From: Pseudomonadota bacterium
GTDB taxonomy: Bacteria; Myxococcota_A; UBA9042; GCA-2863065
Length of the DNA: 49,103 nt
Direction of reading: 5' to 3'
Assembly (NCBI GenBank): GCA_005776725.1
Contig: SXOO01000260.1
Coordinates: 1 to 49,103 of the forward strand
The position numbers and the translations under genes are program-made. Below the pieces are notes generated by a model that saw nothing but the letters and a program-made list of their open reading frames with translations, was not told the origin of the DNA and made no database searches. Positions 30,557-39,290 of the stretch are shown here, piece after piece. The stretch's first letter is position 1. Every line of letters starts with the position of its first letter.

Positions 30557-31744
30557 TCAGAGCGCGTCCGTCACATCCTCGCACATCGCGTCGGCGTCGC
30601 AGGCGAACTGCGGCTCGGCCACGCACAGCTCGTCGGCGCACAGCTCAGGCGCTGCCGTATCGGCGGGCACGTCCGTGGTCGGCGCCTCGTCGGAGCACTT
30701 CGAGATGTACACCGCGTGGAACACGCCGCCCCGCTTTCCGGCCGGAGGCGCCGCGCCCTCCACCTCTTGCGGGACGAGCACCTCGGTGCGGAAGTGGCCC
30801 ATCAGGACACCGCGGTGGCCGACCTTCGTGACCGTGTGGCCTCGGAAGAACCCACCGTCCGCATTGTCGAGCCCGGTCCAGGTGCCGCGGACTCGCGCAG
30901 CCGGCTCGCCGTCAGCGAGGTAGAGGCCGTAGAAGCGCCGCTCCCCGTCCTTGCGCACCCCCCAGATACCCTTGAGCACGCCGATCTTCGCGCCGGCCGC
31001 GTCCTCGACCGCGCCACGGAAGACGCCGCCCCGCTTGCCGGTGCGCATCCAGTGGCCGTCGGCGGTGGCCTTCCTACAGGCGCCGTCGGCGAAGGCCACG
31101 ATGGAGACCCCGTTCCCGAGCTCGTCCACCCTTCGCCCGGACACGTGATGGCGGAGCTTCGCATGCGGGATCCGCATCTCGGGGAGGCCCGCCAGCTGGA
31201 CCACCAGCTCGCCTTCCGACCCGGCCGGCACCGCCAGGCGCAGGCGAAGGCCGTCGACGTGACCATGGGTGGTGGACTCGAAAGCCACCGTCTCGGGGGC
31301 GGACCGGGGGAGGAGCTTGTCCTCGGCCGGCTCGAAGCGGATGGGACGACCGGCCCGGAGCATGCCCTCCGTGGTGGTGACCGACCCGTCCCAGTCCCGG
31401 TCGTAGGCGCCGGCGGGCGGCTTGCCGAGCTCCAGGTCGGGCCGGCCCGGGTGACCCCAGACGAGCCGAATCACGTAGCGGTCGAGGTCGCCAGCGGGCT
31501 CGGGGGTCTCGTCCAGCGCGGGGGCCTCCTCCTCCGGCTCGGAGCCGACCGACAAGTCGACCAAGTCATCGAGCGCCGCGGCTGTCTCGGGGGACTCCTC
31601 GTCGAAGCCCCCATTCTCCATCTCGAGGTTGAAGGTGCTGAGCCCAAGCGCGCTGTCGTTGTCGGTGGTGACCTCCGTCCCCGCGCCTTCGCAGGCGAGG
31701 GTGGTGGCAGCGGCAAGGGAGAGTGGAAGTGCAAAGTGGCGCAT
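30557..31744 (-). CDS. Lipoprotein with glycine-aromatic internal repeats, unknown function
   Basis: A 395-residue protein starting at ATG 31744 with AGGAG six bases upstream. The signal peptide ends with the lipobox TTLAC. An acidic, disordered region spans about residues 25-85. The central part repeats a motif built on GG[VF]F[RH]G and, about 14 residues later, GVL[KM]G plus an aromatic residue: TGKRGGVFRG, DNADGGFFRG and AGKRGGVFHA, with GIWG and GTWTG between them. The last 60 residues hold Cys pairs (CADELCVAEPQFACDADAMC). The repeat pattern suggests a small beta-solenoid or barrel. I do not recognise the family. It is probably bound to the outer membrane, and it diverges from another lipoprotein gene at 32045. 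Confidence 0.8.
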   Translation of the reverse strand: MRHFALPLSLAAATTLACEGAGTEVTTDNDSALGLSTFNLEMENGGFDEESPETAAALDDLVDLSVGSEPEEEAPALDETPEPAGDLDRYVIRLVWGHPGRPDLELGKPPAGAYDRDWDGSVTTTEGMLRAGRPIRFEPAEDKLLPRSAPETVAFESTTHGHVDGLRLRLAVPAGSEGELVVQLAGLPEMRIPHAKLRHHVSGRRVDELGNGVSIVAFADGACRKATADGHWMRTGKRGGVFRGAVEDAAGAKIGVLKGIWGVRKDGERRFYGLYLADGEPAARVRGTWTGLDNADGGFFRGHTVTKVGHRGVLMGHFRTEVLVPQEVEGAAPPAGKRGGVFHAVYISKCSDEAPTTDVPADTAAPELCADELCVAEPQFACDADAMCEDVTDAL

Positions 31745-32044
31745 GGCTGGCTCCTAAGTCCCAAAGCGGGTGTTGGCACCGGCTTCGTTGCCGGCGCCTC
31801 AGAGCCAGAGCAGACGCCGTGCCACCGCCTGGGAACGCTGCAACTCGTTGTGTTTGAGTCTTCTGTGGGTCCGCAAGGTGTCAAGGCAGCGTGACAGGCG
31901 TCTCCGCCGCTTTCCGCGCGGGCCCCCCGTGGATACTCTGACCGAAGAACTCGCGCGCCGCTTCGCGCGGGTGTGGGGGGCGGCCCCCACGGGCCTCTGC
32001 ACAGCGACTGCTGCGTGGGCTCAACCTCCGAAAAGGACCCCCCT
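31745..32044. other. Divergent 300-base intergenic region with a stem-loop
   Basis: This gap separates two divergent lipoprotein genes. I see no gene in it. The only clear structure is GTGGGGG-GCGG-CCCCCAC at 31973-31990, a perfect seven-pair stem 55 bases before GTG 32045, which could lie in the leader of that gene. AAGGA stands seven bases before the GTG. No convincing promoter pair was found. Confidence 0.5.
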
Positions 32045-34006
32045 GTGTCGAGACTCCTCATCGGCTGCTCCTTCCTCCTCGGCTGCGTCGAGATCAGGGA
32101 CGAGAGCGGCTTGCTGCCCAAAGACGACACCGTCGTGGGGCAGTTCGACACCGGGTTTCAGAACGACACCTCTTTGCCGGACCTTCCAGAGACGATCGCC
32201 TGTGCCCACGACGCGGCGTGTGTCGAGTGGCTGGGCGGAGCCGCCTGTCTCGCGGCCCGCTGCGAGGCGGGCGCCTGCATGGCTTCTCCGCTCCCGGATG
32301 GTGTGCCGTGTTCGGACGGTGACCCGTCCACCCAGGGCGATCGCTGCGAGCGAGGCACCTGCACCCCCGGGACCGCCGTCTGCCTCTGCGCCGAGAACAT
32401 CGACTGTATCCCCTTCGACGATGGAGACGGCTGCAACGGCGGGCTCGCTTGCGACGGCTGCGCCTGCTACGCCACCGAGACCCCCGAGGGCACCCCTTGC
32501 GACGACGGCCTGGCGGCCACAGTGGATGACCGCTGTGACGCCCAGGCCAGGTGTGCCGGCGAGGTGCCCTGCGCCTGCGAGGCCAACACGGACTGCGCCG
32601 CCGCCCCGTGTGCCGTGGCCGCCTGCGGCGAGTGCACGTGTCGCAGCTATGGCGACGCACCGGGCACCGCCTATGCCACGTTCAGCTTCCTCGGGGCGTT
32701 CCCCGCGGGCTTCGAGGTGGTCTCCGACAACCCGCTCACCACCTGGCGCGCCACCGCCGACGGCGTCTCGGCTTCCGGCACAGACGGCACGTACGATCAC
32801 GGCCCCGTGGTCACGACGCTCACGGGCCCAGTCGTGCCGCTCCCAGACGGTCCGGTGGGCGTCGAGGTGAGATTTCGGCTCGGCGCCGCCGAGTGTGACG
32901 ACAAGCTCGAGCTCTCGCTCGGCGACACGGGGCTGACCATCTGCGAGCCCACGGCGCTCGGCGTCCGCTCGTTCGTGGCGCTCGGCGGCGCGCCCCTGCG
33001 CTTCGTGGCGCGCTTCGTCGCCGACGCCGACAACAACCTTGGCGCAGGTCCGCTCATCGAGAGCGTGCGCCTCGTCCGCCTGGGCGCGTCGGCTTGCGGG
33101 CCACCGGACAGCGAGCTCGCTGTGACGGGACCCGGCGCCACCGAGCGGTCGCCAGACGTCGCGCGACTCGGCAGCGGCAAGTGGTTCGTGGCCTTGGCCG
33201 ACGAAGCCGGCGTCGCGGTGCGCGAGGTGGACCTCAACGGGGCGCCGATTGGCGAGGTGCAGCGTGAGGGCGCGGGCGACACACCGGCGCTGTCGGCGTC
33301 GCACCTCGCGGTGGCGATGGAGGGCTCGGTGTTGGTGCGGCCCTTCCCTGCAGACAGCGCCGACCAAACGCTCTCCGTGGAGGGGAGCGTCCCCGACCTG
33401 GATGGCGGGTTCCTGGCCGTGACCCGGGGCGAGACGGGTCACCTCCTGGCCCTCGGGACGGACCTTGCCACGTCCGCGGAGCCCGTCGTGAGCGCGCCGT
33501 CGTTGTTTCCCGCGCGCGCCGCCGACCTCGGAGGCCTCGGACATCTGGTCGTGAGCGAGGCCGACGCGGTGAGCCTCGTCACGGTCTCCACCAGCATCCC
33601 GCTCGCCGGTGACGCCCCCGTGGGTCGGCCCGACGCGGCCGTTGCGTTCGCCCGTGTAGGCGCCGCGTGGCCGACGGTCGCAGGGATCGCCGTGGCCGTG
33701 TCGACCGGCCAAAGCGCGGTGATGGCGGCAACTGCGCCTGAGGATGTCGCGATCGGCGCGGCAGCGTCGGGTTGGGTGGTGCTGTGGGTCGAGGGCCCCG
33801 CGCTCAAGGGCCGGCAGCTCACCGGCACCCTCAACCTCGACCTCGCGATCGACCCCGTGTCTTCCTACCTCTTCGGCGGGCAGCGGGCGCCGCGCCTCGC
33901 CCCGTCGGGCGAGCGGGCGTTGGCGGTGTGGGTGTCACCTTGGCTGGATGGCGACGCGCAGACCGTCGCAGCGCGACGCCTCCCCGATCCCTTCCTATCG
34001 CCCTGA
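32045..34006 (+). CDS. Cys-rich lipoprotein with possible beta-propeller
   Basis: A 653-residue protein. GTG 32045 is chosen because AAGGA precedes it and the following residues form a short signal peptide with lipobox FLLGC; the longer frame from 31973 has no ribosome site. Residues about 50-225 carry more than twenty Cys in EGF-like or 'CxCxxNxDC' clusters (CLCAENIDC, CACEANTDC, GVPCSDGDPSTQGDRC), a type common in Myxococcota surface proteins. A jelly-roll-like domain (YATFSFLGAFPAGFEVVSDN) is followed by repeating strands (SPDVARLGSGKWFVALADEA, AWPTVAGIAVAVSTG, APRLAPSGERALAVWVSP) that look like propeller blades. It is probably exposed at the cell surface. The function is unknown. Confidence 0.82.
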   Translation: MSRLLIGCSFLLGCVEIRDESGLLPKDDTVVGQFDTGFQNDTSLPDLPETIACAHDAACVEWLGGAACLAARCEAGACMASPLPDGVPCSDGDPSTQGDRCERGTCTPGTAVCLCAENIDCIPFDDGDGCNGGLACDGCACYATETPEGTPCDDGLAATVDDRCDAQARCAGEVPCACEANTDCAAAPCAVAACGECTCRSYGDAPGTAYATFSFLGAFPAGFEVVSDNPLTTWRATADGVSASGTDGTYDHGPVVTTLTGPVVPLPDGPVGVEVRFRLGAAECDDKLELSLGDTGLTICEPTALGVRSFVALGGAPLRFVARFVADADNNLGAGPLIESVRLVRLGASACGPPDSELAVTGPGATERSPDVARLGSGKWFVALADEAGVAVREVDLNGAPIGEVQREGAGDTPALSASHLAVAMEGSVLVRPFPADSADQTLSVEGSVPDLDGGFLAVTRGETGHLLALGTDLATSAEPVVSAPSLFPARAADLGGLGHLVVSEADAVSLVTVSTSIPLAGDAPVGRPDAAVAFARVGAAWPTVAGIAVAVSTGQSAVMAATAPEDVAIGAAASGWVVLWVEGPALKGRQLTGTLNLDLAIDPVSSYLFGGQRAPRLAPSGERALAVWVSPWLDGDAQTVAARRLPDPFLSP

Positions 34007-34069
34007 GGCGGCTCGCGCGGTCCTTCCGGGCGCCGTGACACCGGCAGCCGCTCGGGCTAACGTGCCAGC

Positions 34070-34654
34070 GTGCACCTCGCTACACGTGGGTTGATCCTCA
34101 CCTGCCTCCTGACCTCTGCGTCAGCGCTGGCCGTTGGACCCGAGCTCGTCGGGACCGACGCGGAGCGCCGGCTCACGGGAGCCTTCGTCGCGCTGGACCT
34201 CCACGGGTCCATCCTTTCGGACACGCGTGACCGGGGCCTGCTCTCAGGGCGCTTCGGGTACTCGGCGCGCGGCGGCTACCGGTACAAGGGCTACGGGGCC
34301 TACGTCGTGCTCGAACACAACATGTGGCTCACCGTCGAGAACGACGTGGACGTGGTTCAAGGCGCCGTCAACCTCGGCTTCGGCTTCGAAGCGACCTATG
34401 GCGGGGACGGCTTCGTCCGCACCGCCTTCGCAGTGGGCCCCTCGTTCCTCGCCTGGGACACCGCGCTCGACGACGCCGGAACCACCGGGGTCTACTTCGA
34501 TCTGCACCCGGTCGGGCTCCGGTGGGCGATCCACCGCCACCTCGTGATCGGGCTCGATCCGATCGGCTTTGCCATTGTGATGCCCGTGCTGGACGGGATC
34601 CCGCTCATCGACGTGCAGTACCGGACTGACCTCTACATCGAGGGCCTCTTCTGA
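34070..34654 (+). CDS. Outer-membrane beta-barrel-like protein
   Basis: A 194-residue protein starting at GTG 34070; no good ribosome site is visible. The signal peptide covers about residues 1-20 (SASALAVG). The mature part shows alternating strands typical of a small barrel (GGYRYKGYGAYVVLEHNMWL, GAVNLGFGFEATYGGDGFVR, GLRWAIHRHLVIGLDPIGFA) and ends in a terminal Phe (LYIEGLF), the usual signal for insertion by the Bam complex. Its stop overlaps the start of the phospholipase-like gene (ATGA), so the two are probably translated together. Confidence 0.75.
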   Translation: MHLATRGLILTCLLTSASALAVGPELVGTDAERRLTGAFVALDLHGSILSDTRDRGLLSGRFGYSARGGYRYKGYGAYVVLEHNMWLTVENDVDVVQGAVNLGFGFEATYGGDGFVRTAFAVGPSFLAWDTALDDAGTTGVYFDLHPVGLRWAIHRHLVIGLDPIGFAIVMPVLDGIPLIDVQYRTDLYIEGLF

Positions 34655-35775
34655 TGCGCCTCCTGGCCCTGGTGCTGGCCGTTGGGGTGCCGCTGAGGGC
34701 TGGCGCCTTCACGGTAGCCAGCGGCTTCACAGAAGGCTGCCACGAGCGCATCACGCTGCGTGCCTTCCTCGACTTCGTGGTGGCGCTTCCGCTCGACGGG
34801 GTGGCGCTGCCGGCAGAGACCGGAGACGACGACGAGACCTGGCGCGAGGTCGCGCGCTTCTTCGGCTCGGAGTTCGCCGATCTGGCGCCCATCCTCGCGG
34901 ACGAGTCGGACGTGACGGACGAGGACCGCTTCCTGCTCATGAGCCTTCTGGTCGGCGTCCGGAGCCCCGACACCGAGGGGCACTCAGTGCTCAACCTGGA
35001 GGCGCTGCGGCGGCTCCACTCCGATCCCGATCCCGAAGGGCAATACGCGCACGCGCTGCGCGGCCCCGCGGACGATGGACCAGAGGGGGCGGTGGCGGCC
35101 GTCGAGGGCACGCGAGCGCGGATCTCGGAGCTCCTCAGTGAGGCGCTGGCGGCGTCGCTTCGGAAAGGTGCCGCGCAGCTGACGCTGGGCACCTTCTATC
35201 TCGACTTCTACGGGCGCATCGAGATCCCGGTGAACGCCGCCTTTTACTCCCTGGGGCGGGCCGCGCACGCGGTTCAGGACTCGTTCTCGCACAGCGTCCG
35301 CGACGAGGCCACGGGCTATCGCGAGCTCGTGGCGGTGCTGAACTACATCGACGCGATCGGCACGAACTTCGAGGAGGAGCGTGACGGCCTCGCGCACTCC
35401 GACAGCATGGACGACTGCACCGCCGCGCCCGGCGAAGCGGGTGGCACCGTCGACGCGGCCGTCGCGGCCACGATCGACCTCTACGCCACCTTGAGGGCGC
35501 TGCGCTCGGGGCTGGAGCCGCACGCGCTCGACGCCTTCCTCGGGCGCTGGTTCGTGTTTCGAGAGGGCTGCACGCTCAGCGACGGCTTCTGCGGCAATAC
35601 CCGGTGGGTGGAGGTGCTCCGTGAGCACCAGACCCAGCCCTACCTCGAGGCGATCTTCGCCTGCGAAGCCCGCAGCCGCCCGGCGTCGCCGGCGTGGATG
35701 GTGCTGTCGGTGTTTGGGGGTCTCTGGATGCGGTGGGCTCGCGGGGGGCATCGCCTTCGGAGGGCGCCGCCCTAA
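34654..35775 (+). CDS. Secreted zinc-dependent phospholipase C / S1-P1 nuclease-like protein
   Basis: A 373-residue protein starting at ATG 34654, overlapping the previous stop (ATGA). A signal peptide covers residues 1-17 (LRAGAF). The zinc-site pattern of the phospholipase C/S1-P1 fold is visible: an N-terminal CHERITLRAF, DTEGHSVLN, and GRAAHAVQDSFSHS, which fits H-x3-D-x3-H. A C-terminal hydrophobic helix (VLSVFGGLWMRWARGG) followed by Arg may anchor it. Homologues cleave phospholipids or single-stranded nucleic acids outside the cytoplasm. In predatory Myxococcota a lytic role is plausible but unproven. Several expected ligands cannot be placed by eye, so activity is uncertain. Confidence 0.65.
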   Translation: MRLLALVLAVGVPLRAGAFTVASGFTEGCHERITLRAFLDFVVALPLDGVALPAETGDDDETWREVARFFGSEFADLAPILADESDVTDEDRFLLMSLLVGVRSPDTEGHSVLNLEALRRLHSDPDPEGQYAHALRGPADDGPEGAVAAVEGTRARISELLSEALAASLRKGAAQLTLGTFYLDFYGRIEIPVNAAFYSLGRAAHAVQDSFSHSVRDEATGYRELVAVLNYIDAIGTNFEEERDGLAHSDSMDDCTAAPGEAGGTVDAAVAATIDLYATLRALRSGLEPHALDAFLGRWFVFREGCTLSDGFCGNTRWVEVLREHQTQPYLEAIFACEARSRPASPAWMVLSVFGGLWMRWARGGHRLRRAPP

Positions 35776-35851
35776 GACGCTATGGGCTGGGGCCCGCGGG
35801 GGCCTACCCAACCGGCGGACCCAGGATGCGTCACCCCGGGCTCTCGGCGCG

Positions 35852-36922
35852 TCACCGCGCTGGCGGCATCGTGCAGTACTTCGGGAAGCCCTTTCCGTCG
35901 TGGCCGTAGTACGGGCTGTCCCCGTCGGCGGTCCAGACATGCGCGAACATGAACTCGAGGCCCCACGTGAGGCCGTCACCCGGGATGGTGTGGCCCAGCC
36001 CGTGGTTACACGCCACCACCGCGTGTCCGTCCCCGAGCAGGCCCGTGCTGAGCTCGTCGGTGCCCGTCTGGAAGTTCACGAGCGGGAGCTGCTCGTTGGG
36101 CCACAGATCGGGGACGCCGCCGGCCACGGCCAGGACTGGGATCTTGCGCGACGGTGTGGCGTAGGGGATCCGCACCACCTCGACGATGCCGCCGGTGGAG
36201 CCGAGCCCGCCGCTCCAGAGCGCCGCTGAGGCGAGCACGTCCGCGCGCTCCATGACGAGCCGCCCGCTGAAGATCGCTCCCTGGCTGAAGCCGAAGGTGT
36301 AGACCCGGGTCCGGTCCACGGCGAACTGCGTATTGAGGCAGGTGAGGAGGTCGTCGAAGAGCGTGAGGTCGGGCTCCGGCCCGTCCAGGATCGACCACGT
36401 GGGCGGGAGCGGCCCCATCATGCCGGCGACCGCCGCGTAGGGTTTCAGCTTCTCGGACTCCATCGGCTCGACCACCGCCTGCGGGGCCACGGTGATCACG
36501 TTCTCGCTCTTGCTCATGCCCTTGGCGCCCAGCACATCCGAGAAGTTCTGATGGGTGTCGCCGAAGCCGTGCCAGAGGAACACGACACCAGCGCCCTCCG
36601 GGTTGGTGGGCAGGGTCACGACGACCTCGCGGTCTAGGCCTGAGGACCGAAACGTCTGCGTTCCCGCCTCGAAGGTGGGGCAGGTGCCCTCGGAGTAGAC
36701 GGCCAGGGCGCCCGGGCCGTCGGCCGGCTCTTCCACGGCTGGGGCGGGGGCTGACACGTCTTCCTCGGGGCTGGGGTCCGAGGTGTCGCCCTCCGTGGTC
36801 GCGTCGTCTCCAACCGAGGAGCTGGTGTCGCCGCTGGACGAGGCGTCGGCCGGCGCCTTATCCGAGCTCGAGGACTCGCACGCGAGGAACGTTGTGATGA
36901 GAGCGGCGGCGACGACACGCAT
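35852..36922 (-). CDS. PHB depolymerase-like esterase lipoprotein (LpqC type)
   Basis: A 356-residue protein. ATG 36922 has GGAGG five bases upstream; the longer frame from 36943 is unlikely. The signal peptide ends in the lipobox TTFLAC. A Ser/Asp/Glu/Pro-rich linker spans about residues 20-75. The alpha/beta-hydrolase domain shows FLWHGFGDTHQNF (oxyanion-hole region), the nucleophile motif TFGFSQGAIF near residue 210, and a C-terminal NHGLGHTIPGDG that may supply the catalytic His. This plan fits the LpqC/poly(3-hydroxybutyrate) depolymerase and feruloyl esterase family. It is probably a surface lipoprotein hydrolysing esters outside the cell. It converges on the phospholipase-like gene. 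Confidence 0.85.
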   Translation of the reverse strand: MRVVAAALITTFLACESSSSDKAPADASSSGDTSSSVGDDATTEGDTSDPSPEEDVSAPAPAVEEPADGPGALAVYSEGTCPTFEAGTQTFRSSGLDREVVVTLPTNPEGAGVVFLWHGFGDTHQNFSDVLGAKGMSKSENVITVAPQAVVEPMESEKLKPYAAVAGMMGPLPPTWSILDGPEPDLTLFDDLLTCLNTQFAVDRTRVYTFGFSQGAIFSGRLVMERADVLASAALWSGGLGSTGGIVEVVRIPYATPSRKIPVLAVAGGVPDLWPNEQLPLVNFQTGTDELSTGLLGDGHAVVACNHGLGHTIPGDGLTWGLEFMFAHVWTADGDSPYYGHDGKGFPKYCTMPPAR

Positions 36923-37030
36923 GGAGACCTCCACAGGGAACACGCACCGACGTCGGGGGCCGGTGTGAGCCGGGGAGACTAGCCGATCGGCGCCCCCGCG
37001 GGCCAGCGCGTGTTGACGTCTACGACGCGC

Positions 37031-38458
37031 TCAGTTGAGCGCGATCACCAGCGCGGTGCCGTCGTGGAGTCCCAGAGCAAGGGAGCCCGAATCTTCCGCT
37101 AGGCGCCCCGACAAGACCGCTGAGCCCAGCTCGAAGCCGCGCGTCATCACGCCGTCCGGGACGGACCACACCGCGAAGGTCCCCGTGAGCGCCGCGGAGA
37201 GCAGGTTGCCGTTCTGCGCAAACGCGAGCGCGGTCAGCGTGTCGCGGGGCGCAGGGACCCCGTCTACGCCCAGGGAGCGGGCGATCTCCCCGCACTCGGC
37301 CGTGCCGGGGGTGCAATCCGGGAGCAGCTCGGCGACCAGCTCCCCGGTGGCGGTGAGCACCCGAATCTGCCCGCGGCCATAGCCCACCGCGAGGCGCCCA
37401 CCGTCGGGTGTGAACGCCACGGCGGTGGCCGCCCCGGGGAGCGCATGCTCCAGCCGGGTCTCGGCGGTCGCGAGGTCAACCACAAGGACCGCGCCGGACT
37501 CGAAGAGCGCGCCGGTGGCGACGGCGAAGGCACCCGCGCCCACGACCCCCGCGTTGATCTGCGCGCCGGTCTCGATGCGCTGCACGGCGTGTCCGTCGGC
37601 GGGATCGCGACCGACGATGAGCCCGTCGCGCCCCGCGGTGAGCAGGACCGTGCCATCCCGGGTCCACGCGGTGGCCGTGACCTCGCCGAGGTGCTCGCCC
37701 AGGGTCGCGATGAGGGCGCCGTCTTTCGCGTCCCGGAGCCGCACCGTGTGGTCCTGTCCCCCGGAGGCGATGATGCCGCGGGCGGGTTCGTACGCTACGG
37801 TCCGCACGGGGGCCGTGTGATCGTCGAAGCGGTGGACGACTCGCCCGGTGGCGAGCTCCCACAGGGCGACGGTGCCACCGCCGTCGGTGCGCATCCCCCC
37901 GACCACCAGGTAGGTCCCGTCCTTGCTCTTGGCGTGGGCCAGCGCCAGCACCGACTCGCCGTCGCTGGGCAGTACGCTGACGCGGCGCGACTCGGTCGCC
38001 CGCGTGTGGAAACCGAGCCGAGCGGCTGCGCCCACCTCGCCGCGGTCGTCCGCCGCGGCCACTGTCACCGAGACCAGGTCGTTGCGCGCCACGAGCTTGG
38101 CCTGCGGATTGAACCGCACGACGTGCGAGTCAGCGTCTGCCGGGACCGGCACACGGACGTGCTCCCCGGCGGCTCCCACGCCCACGAGCAGCGCGGTGGT
38201 GCCAGGTTCGAAGCGCGCCACGAACTGGTTCTCTCCGTCGAGCAGGGCGAGGTCCTGATCGAGCCCCGCCAGTCTGGGACCGCCCGTGGGTGCCGGGAGC
38301 GCCCCGCTCACCCGGTTGCCCTGGACGTGGAGCGCCTGCAGTTGCTTCGTGTTGAGCGCGGCGGTGGCCGTGGACTCGCGGTAGAGGTCCTTGTTCCGGT
38401 CTACCGAGCAGGCAAACGGCAACAAGGAGGCGACAAGGCCGGGCCAGCGGAAGCGCAT
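37031..38458 (-). CDS. WD40-repeat lipoprotein
   Basis: A 475-residue protein starting at ATG 38458, with lipobox LLPFAC after a short signal peptide. Residues about 150-470 form WD40-like blades: GGTVALWELATGRVVHRFDD, HTAPVRTVAYEPARGIIASG, GQDHTVRLRDAKDGALIATL, GEVTATAWTRDGTVLLTAGR and further weaker units to the C-terminus. Such propellers are protein-binding scaffolds. Lipidated WD40 proteins are found mainly in Myxococcota and Planctomycetota. Nothing in the neighbourhood defines its partner. A triple ten-base repeat lies just upstream of the start. Confidence 0.87.
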   Translation of the reverse strand: MRFRWPGLVASLLPFACSVDRNKDLYRESTATAALNTKQLQALHVQGNRVSGALPAPTGGPRLAGLDQDLALLDGENQFVARFEPGTTALLVGVGAAGEHVRVPVPADADSHVVRFNPQAKLVARNDLVSVTVAAADDRGEVGAAARLGFHTRATESRRVSVLPSDGESVLALAHAKSKDGTYLVVGGMRTDGGGTVALWELATGRVVHRFDDHTAPVRTVAYEPARGIIASGGQDHTVRLRDAKDGALIATLGEHLGEVTATAWTRDGTVLLTAGRDGLIVGRDPADGHAVQRIETGAQINAGVVGAGAFAVATGALFESGAVLVVDLATAETRLEHALPGAATAVAFTPDGGRLAVGYGRGQIRVLTATGELVAELLPDCTPGTAECGEIARSLGVDGVPAPRDTLTALAFAQNGNLLSAALTGTFAVWSVPDGVMTRGFELGSAVLSGRLAEDSGSLALGLHDGTALVIALN

Positions 38459-38503
38459 TCAGCCACGCTACCGCGGGGAGCGCCTCTGGTGTCAAGCGGC
38501 GGC

Positions 38504-38533
38504 GGGTGGACTCGGGTGGACTCGGGTGGACTC
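38504..38533. repeat. Three tandem copies of a ten-base repeat
   Basis: GGGTGGACTC occurs three times in a row without change. It sits in the 186-base gap between the divergent WD40 lipoprotein and pssA genes, 46 bases from the former and 112 from the latter. A spacing close to one DNA turn would suit a regulator binding on one face, but slippage is as likely. Confidence 0.9.
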
Positions 38534-38644
38534 AGCCCTCTTGGATCGCGGGTAGGCAGAACTCGCCGGGGCGGCGCACCCAACGCGAGGGCACGCGAGG
38601 GCGCCGCTTGTGGCGCGGGTCGCTCGCGCGGGTTAGCGTGGCGC

Positions 38645-39274
38645 ATGGCCGATCCACCGCGCCCGCAACACTTCTCGCTCATCCGGTCGTTCGTCCTCGC
38701 CGACGTGCTCACGCTCGGAAACGCCGCCTGCGGCACCACGGCCATCCTGCTCTGCATGACGTATGTCGCGTCGCCCAACCCGACCGCCCTGTGGACTGCG
38801 TTCGCGTTGCTGCCCGCCGCCTTCGTGCTCGACGCGCTCGACGGCGCGGTGGCTCGGTGGCGTCGGCGGCACTCGTATCTCGGGGCAGACCTCGACTCGC
38901 TGTCGGACATCGTCTCGTTCGGCGTGGCGCCCGCGGTGCTCGGCTTCACGCTCGGGTTCCGCGGCGGCTGGGACGGCGTGGTGCTGGTCTACTTCGTGGC
39001 GTGCGGGATCAGCCGCCTGGCCCGCTTCAACGCGACCGCGGCGTCGCTCGCTGATCCCTCTGGCAAGGTGCGTTACTTCGAGGGCACCCCGATCCCCACC
39101 AGCCTCGCCCTCGTGGTGGTGCTGGCCGCGGCGGCGGGGCAGGGGGCCGTGGGCTCGGCGCTCTGGCTGGGCGAGGTGATGCTGGGGCCGTGGCGCCTCC
39201 ACCCGCTGGTGCTCATGTACGCGCTCAGCGGCTCGCTCATGATCAGCGCCACCCTCCGCGTACCGAAGCCCTGA
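38645..39274 (+). CDS. pssA: CDP-diacylglycerol--serine O-phosphatidyltransferase
   Basis: A 209-residue inner-membrane enzyme. The frame is open far upstream, but ATG 38645 begins the family sequence. The CDP-alcohol phosphatidyltransferase motif D-G-x2-A-R-x8-G-x3-D-x3-D is complete: Asp66, Gly67, Ala70, Arg71, Gly80, Asp84 and Asp88. SRLARFN and FEGTPIPTS are typical of the PssA subgroup rather than PgsA. Six hydrophobic helices are visible. It makes phosphatidylserine from CDP-diacylglycerol and serine, the precursor of phosphatidylethanolamine. No phosphatidylserine decarboxylase gene is adjacent. It converges on the VIT-VWA gene with 16 bases between them. Confidence 0.93.
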   Translation: MADPPRPQHFSLIRSFVLADVLTLGNAACGTTAILLCMTYVASPNPTALWTAFALLPAAFVLDALDGAVARWRRRHSYLGADLDSLSDIVSFGVAPAVLGFTLGFRGGWDGVVLVYFVACGISRLARFNATAASLADPSGKVRYFEGTPIPTSLALVVVLAAAAGQGAVGSALWLGEVMLGPWRLHPLVLMYALSGSLMISATLRVPKP

Positions 39275-39290
39275 GGGCGCCAGTGCGGTC

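Noticed and set aside
35791..35804. GGCCC/GGGCC hairpin between convergent genes as a terminator
   Set aside because: Only five pairs and no T-run; expected by chance at this GC content.
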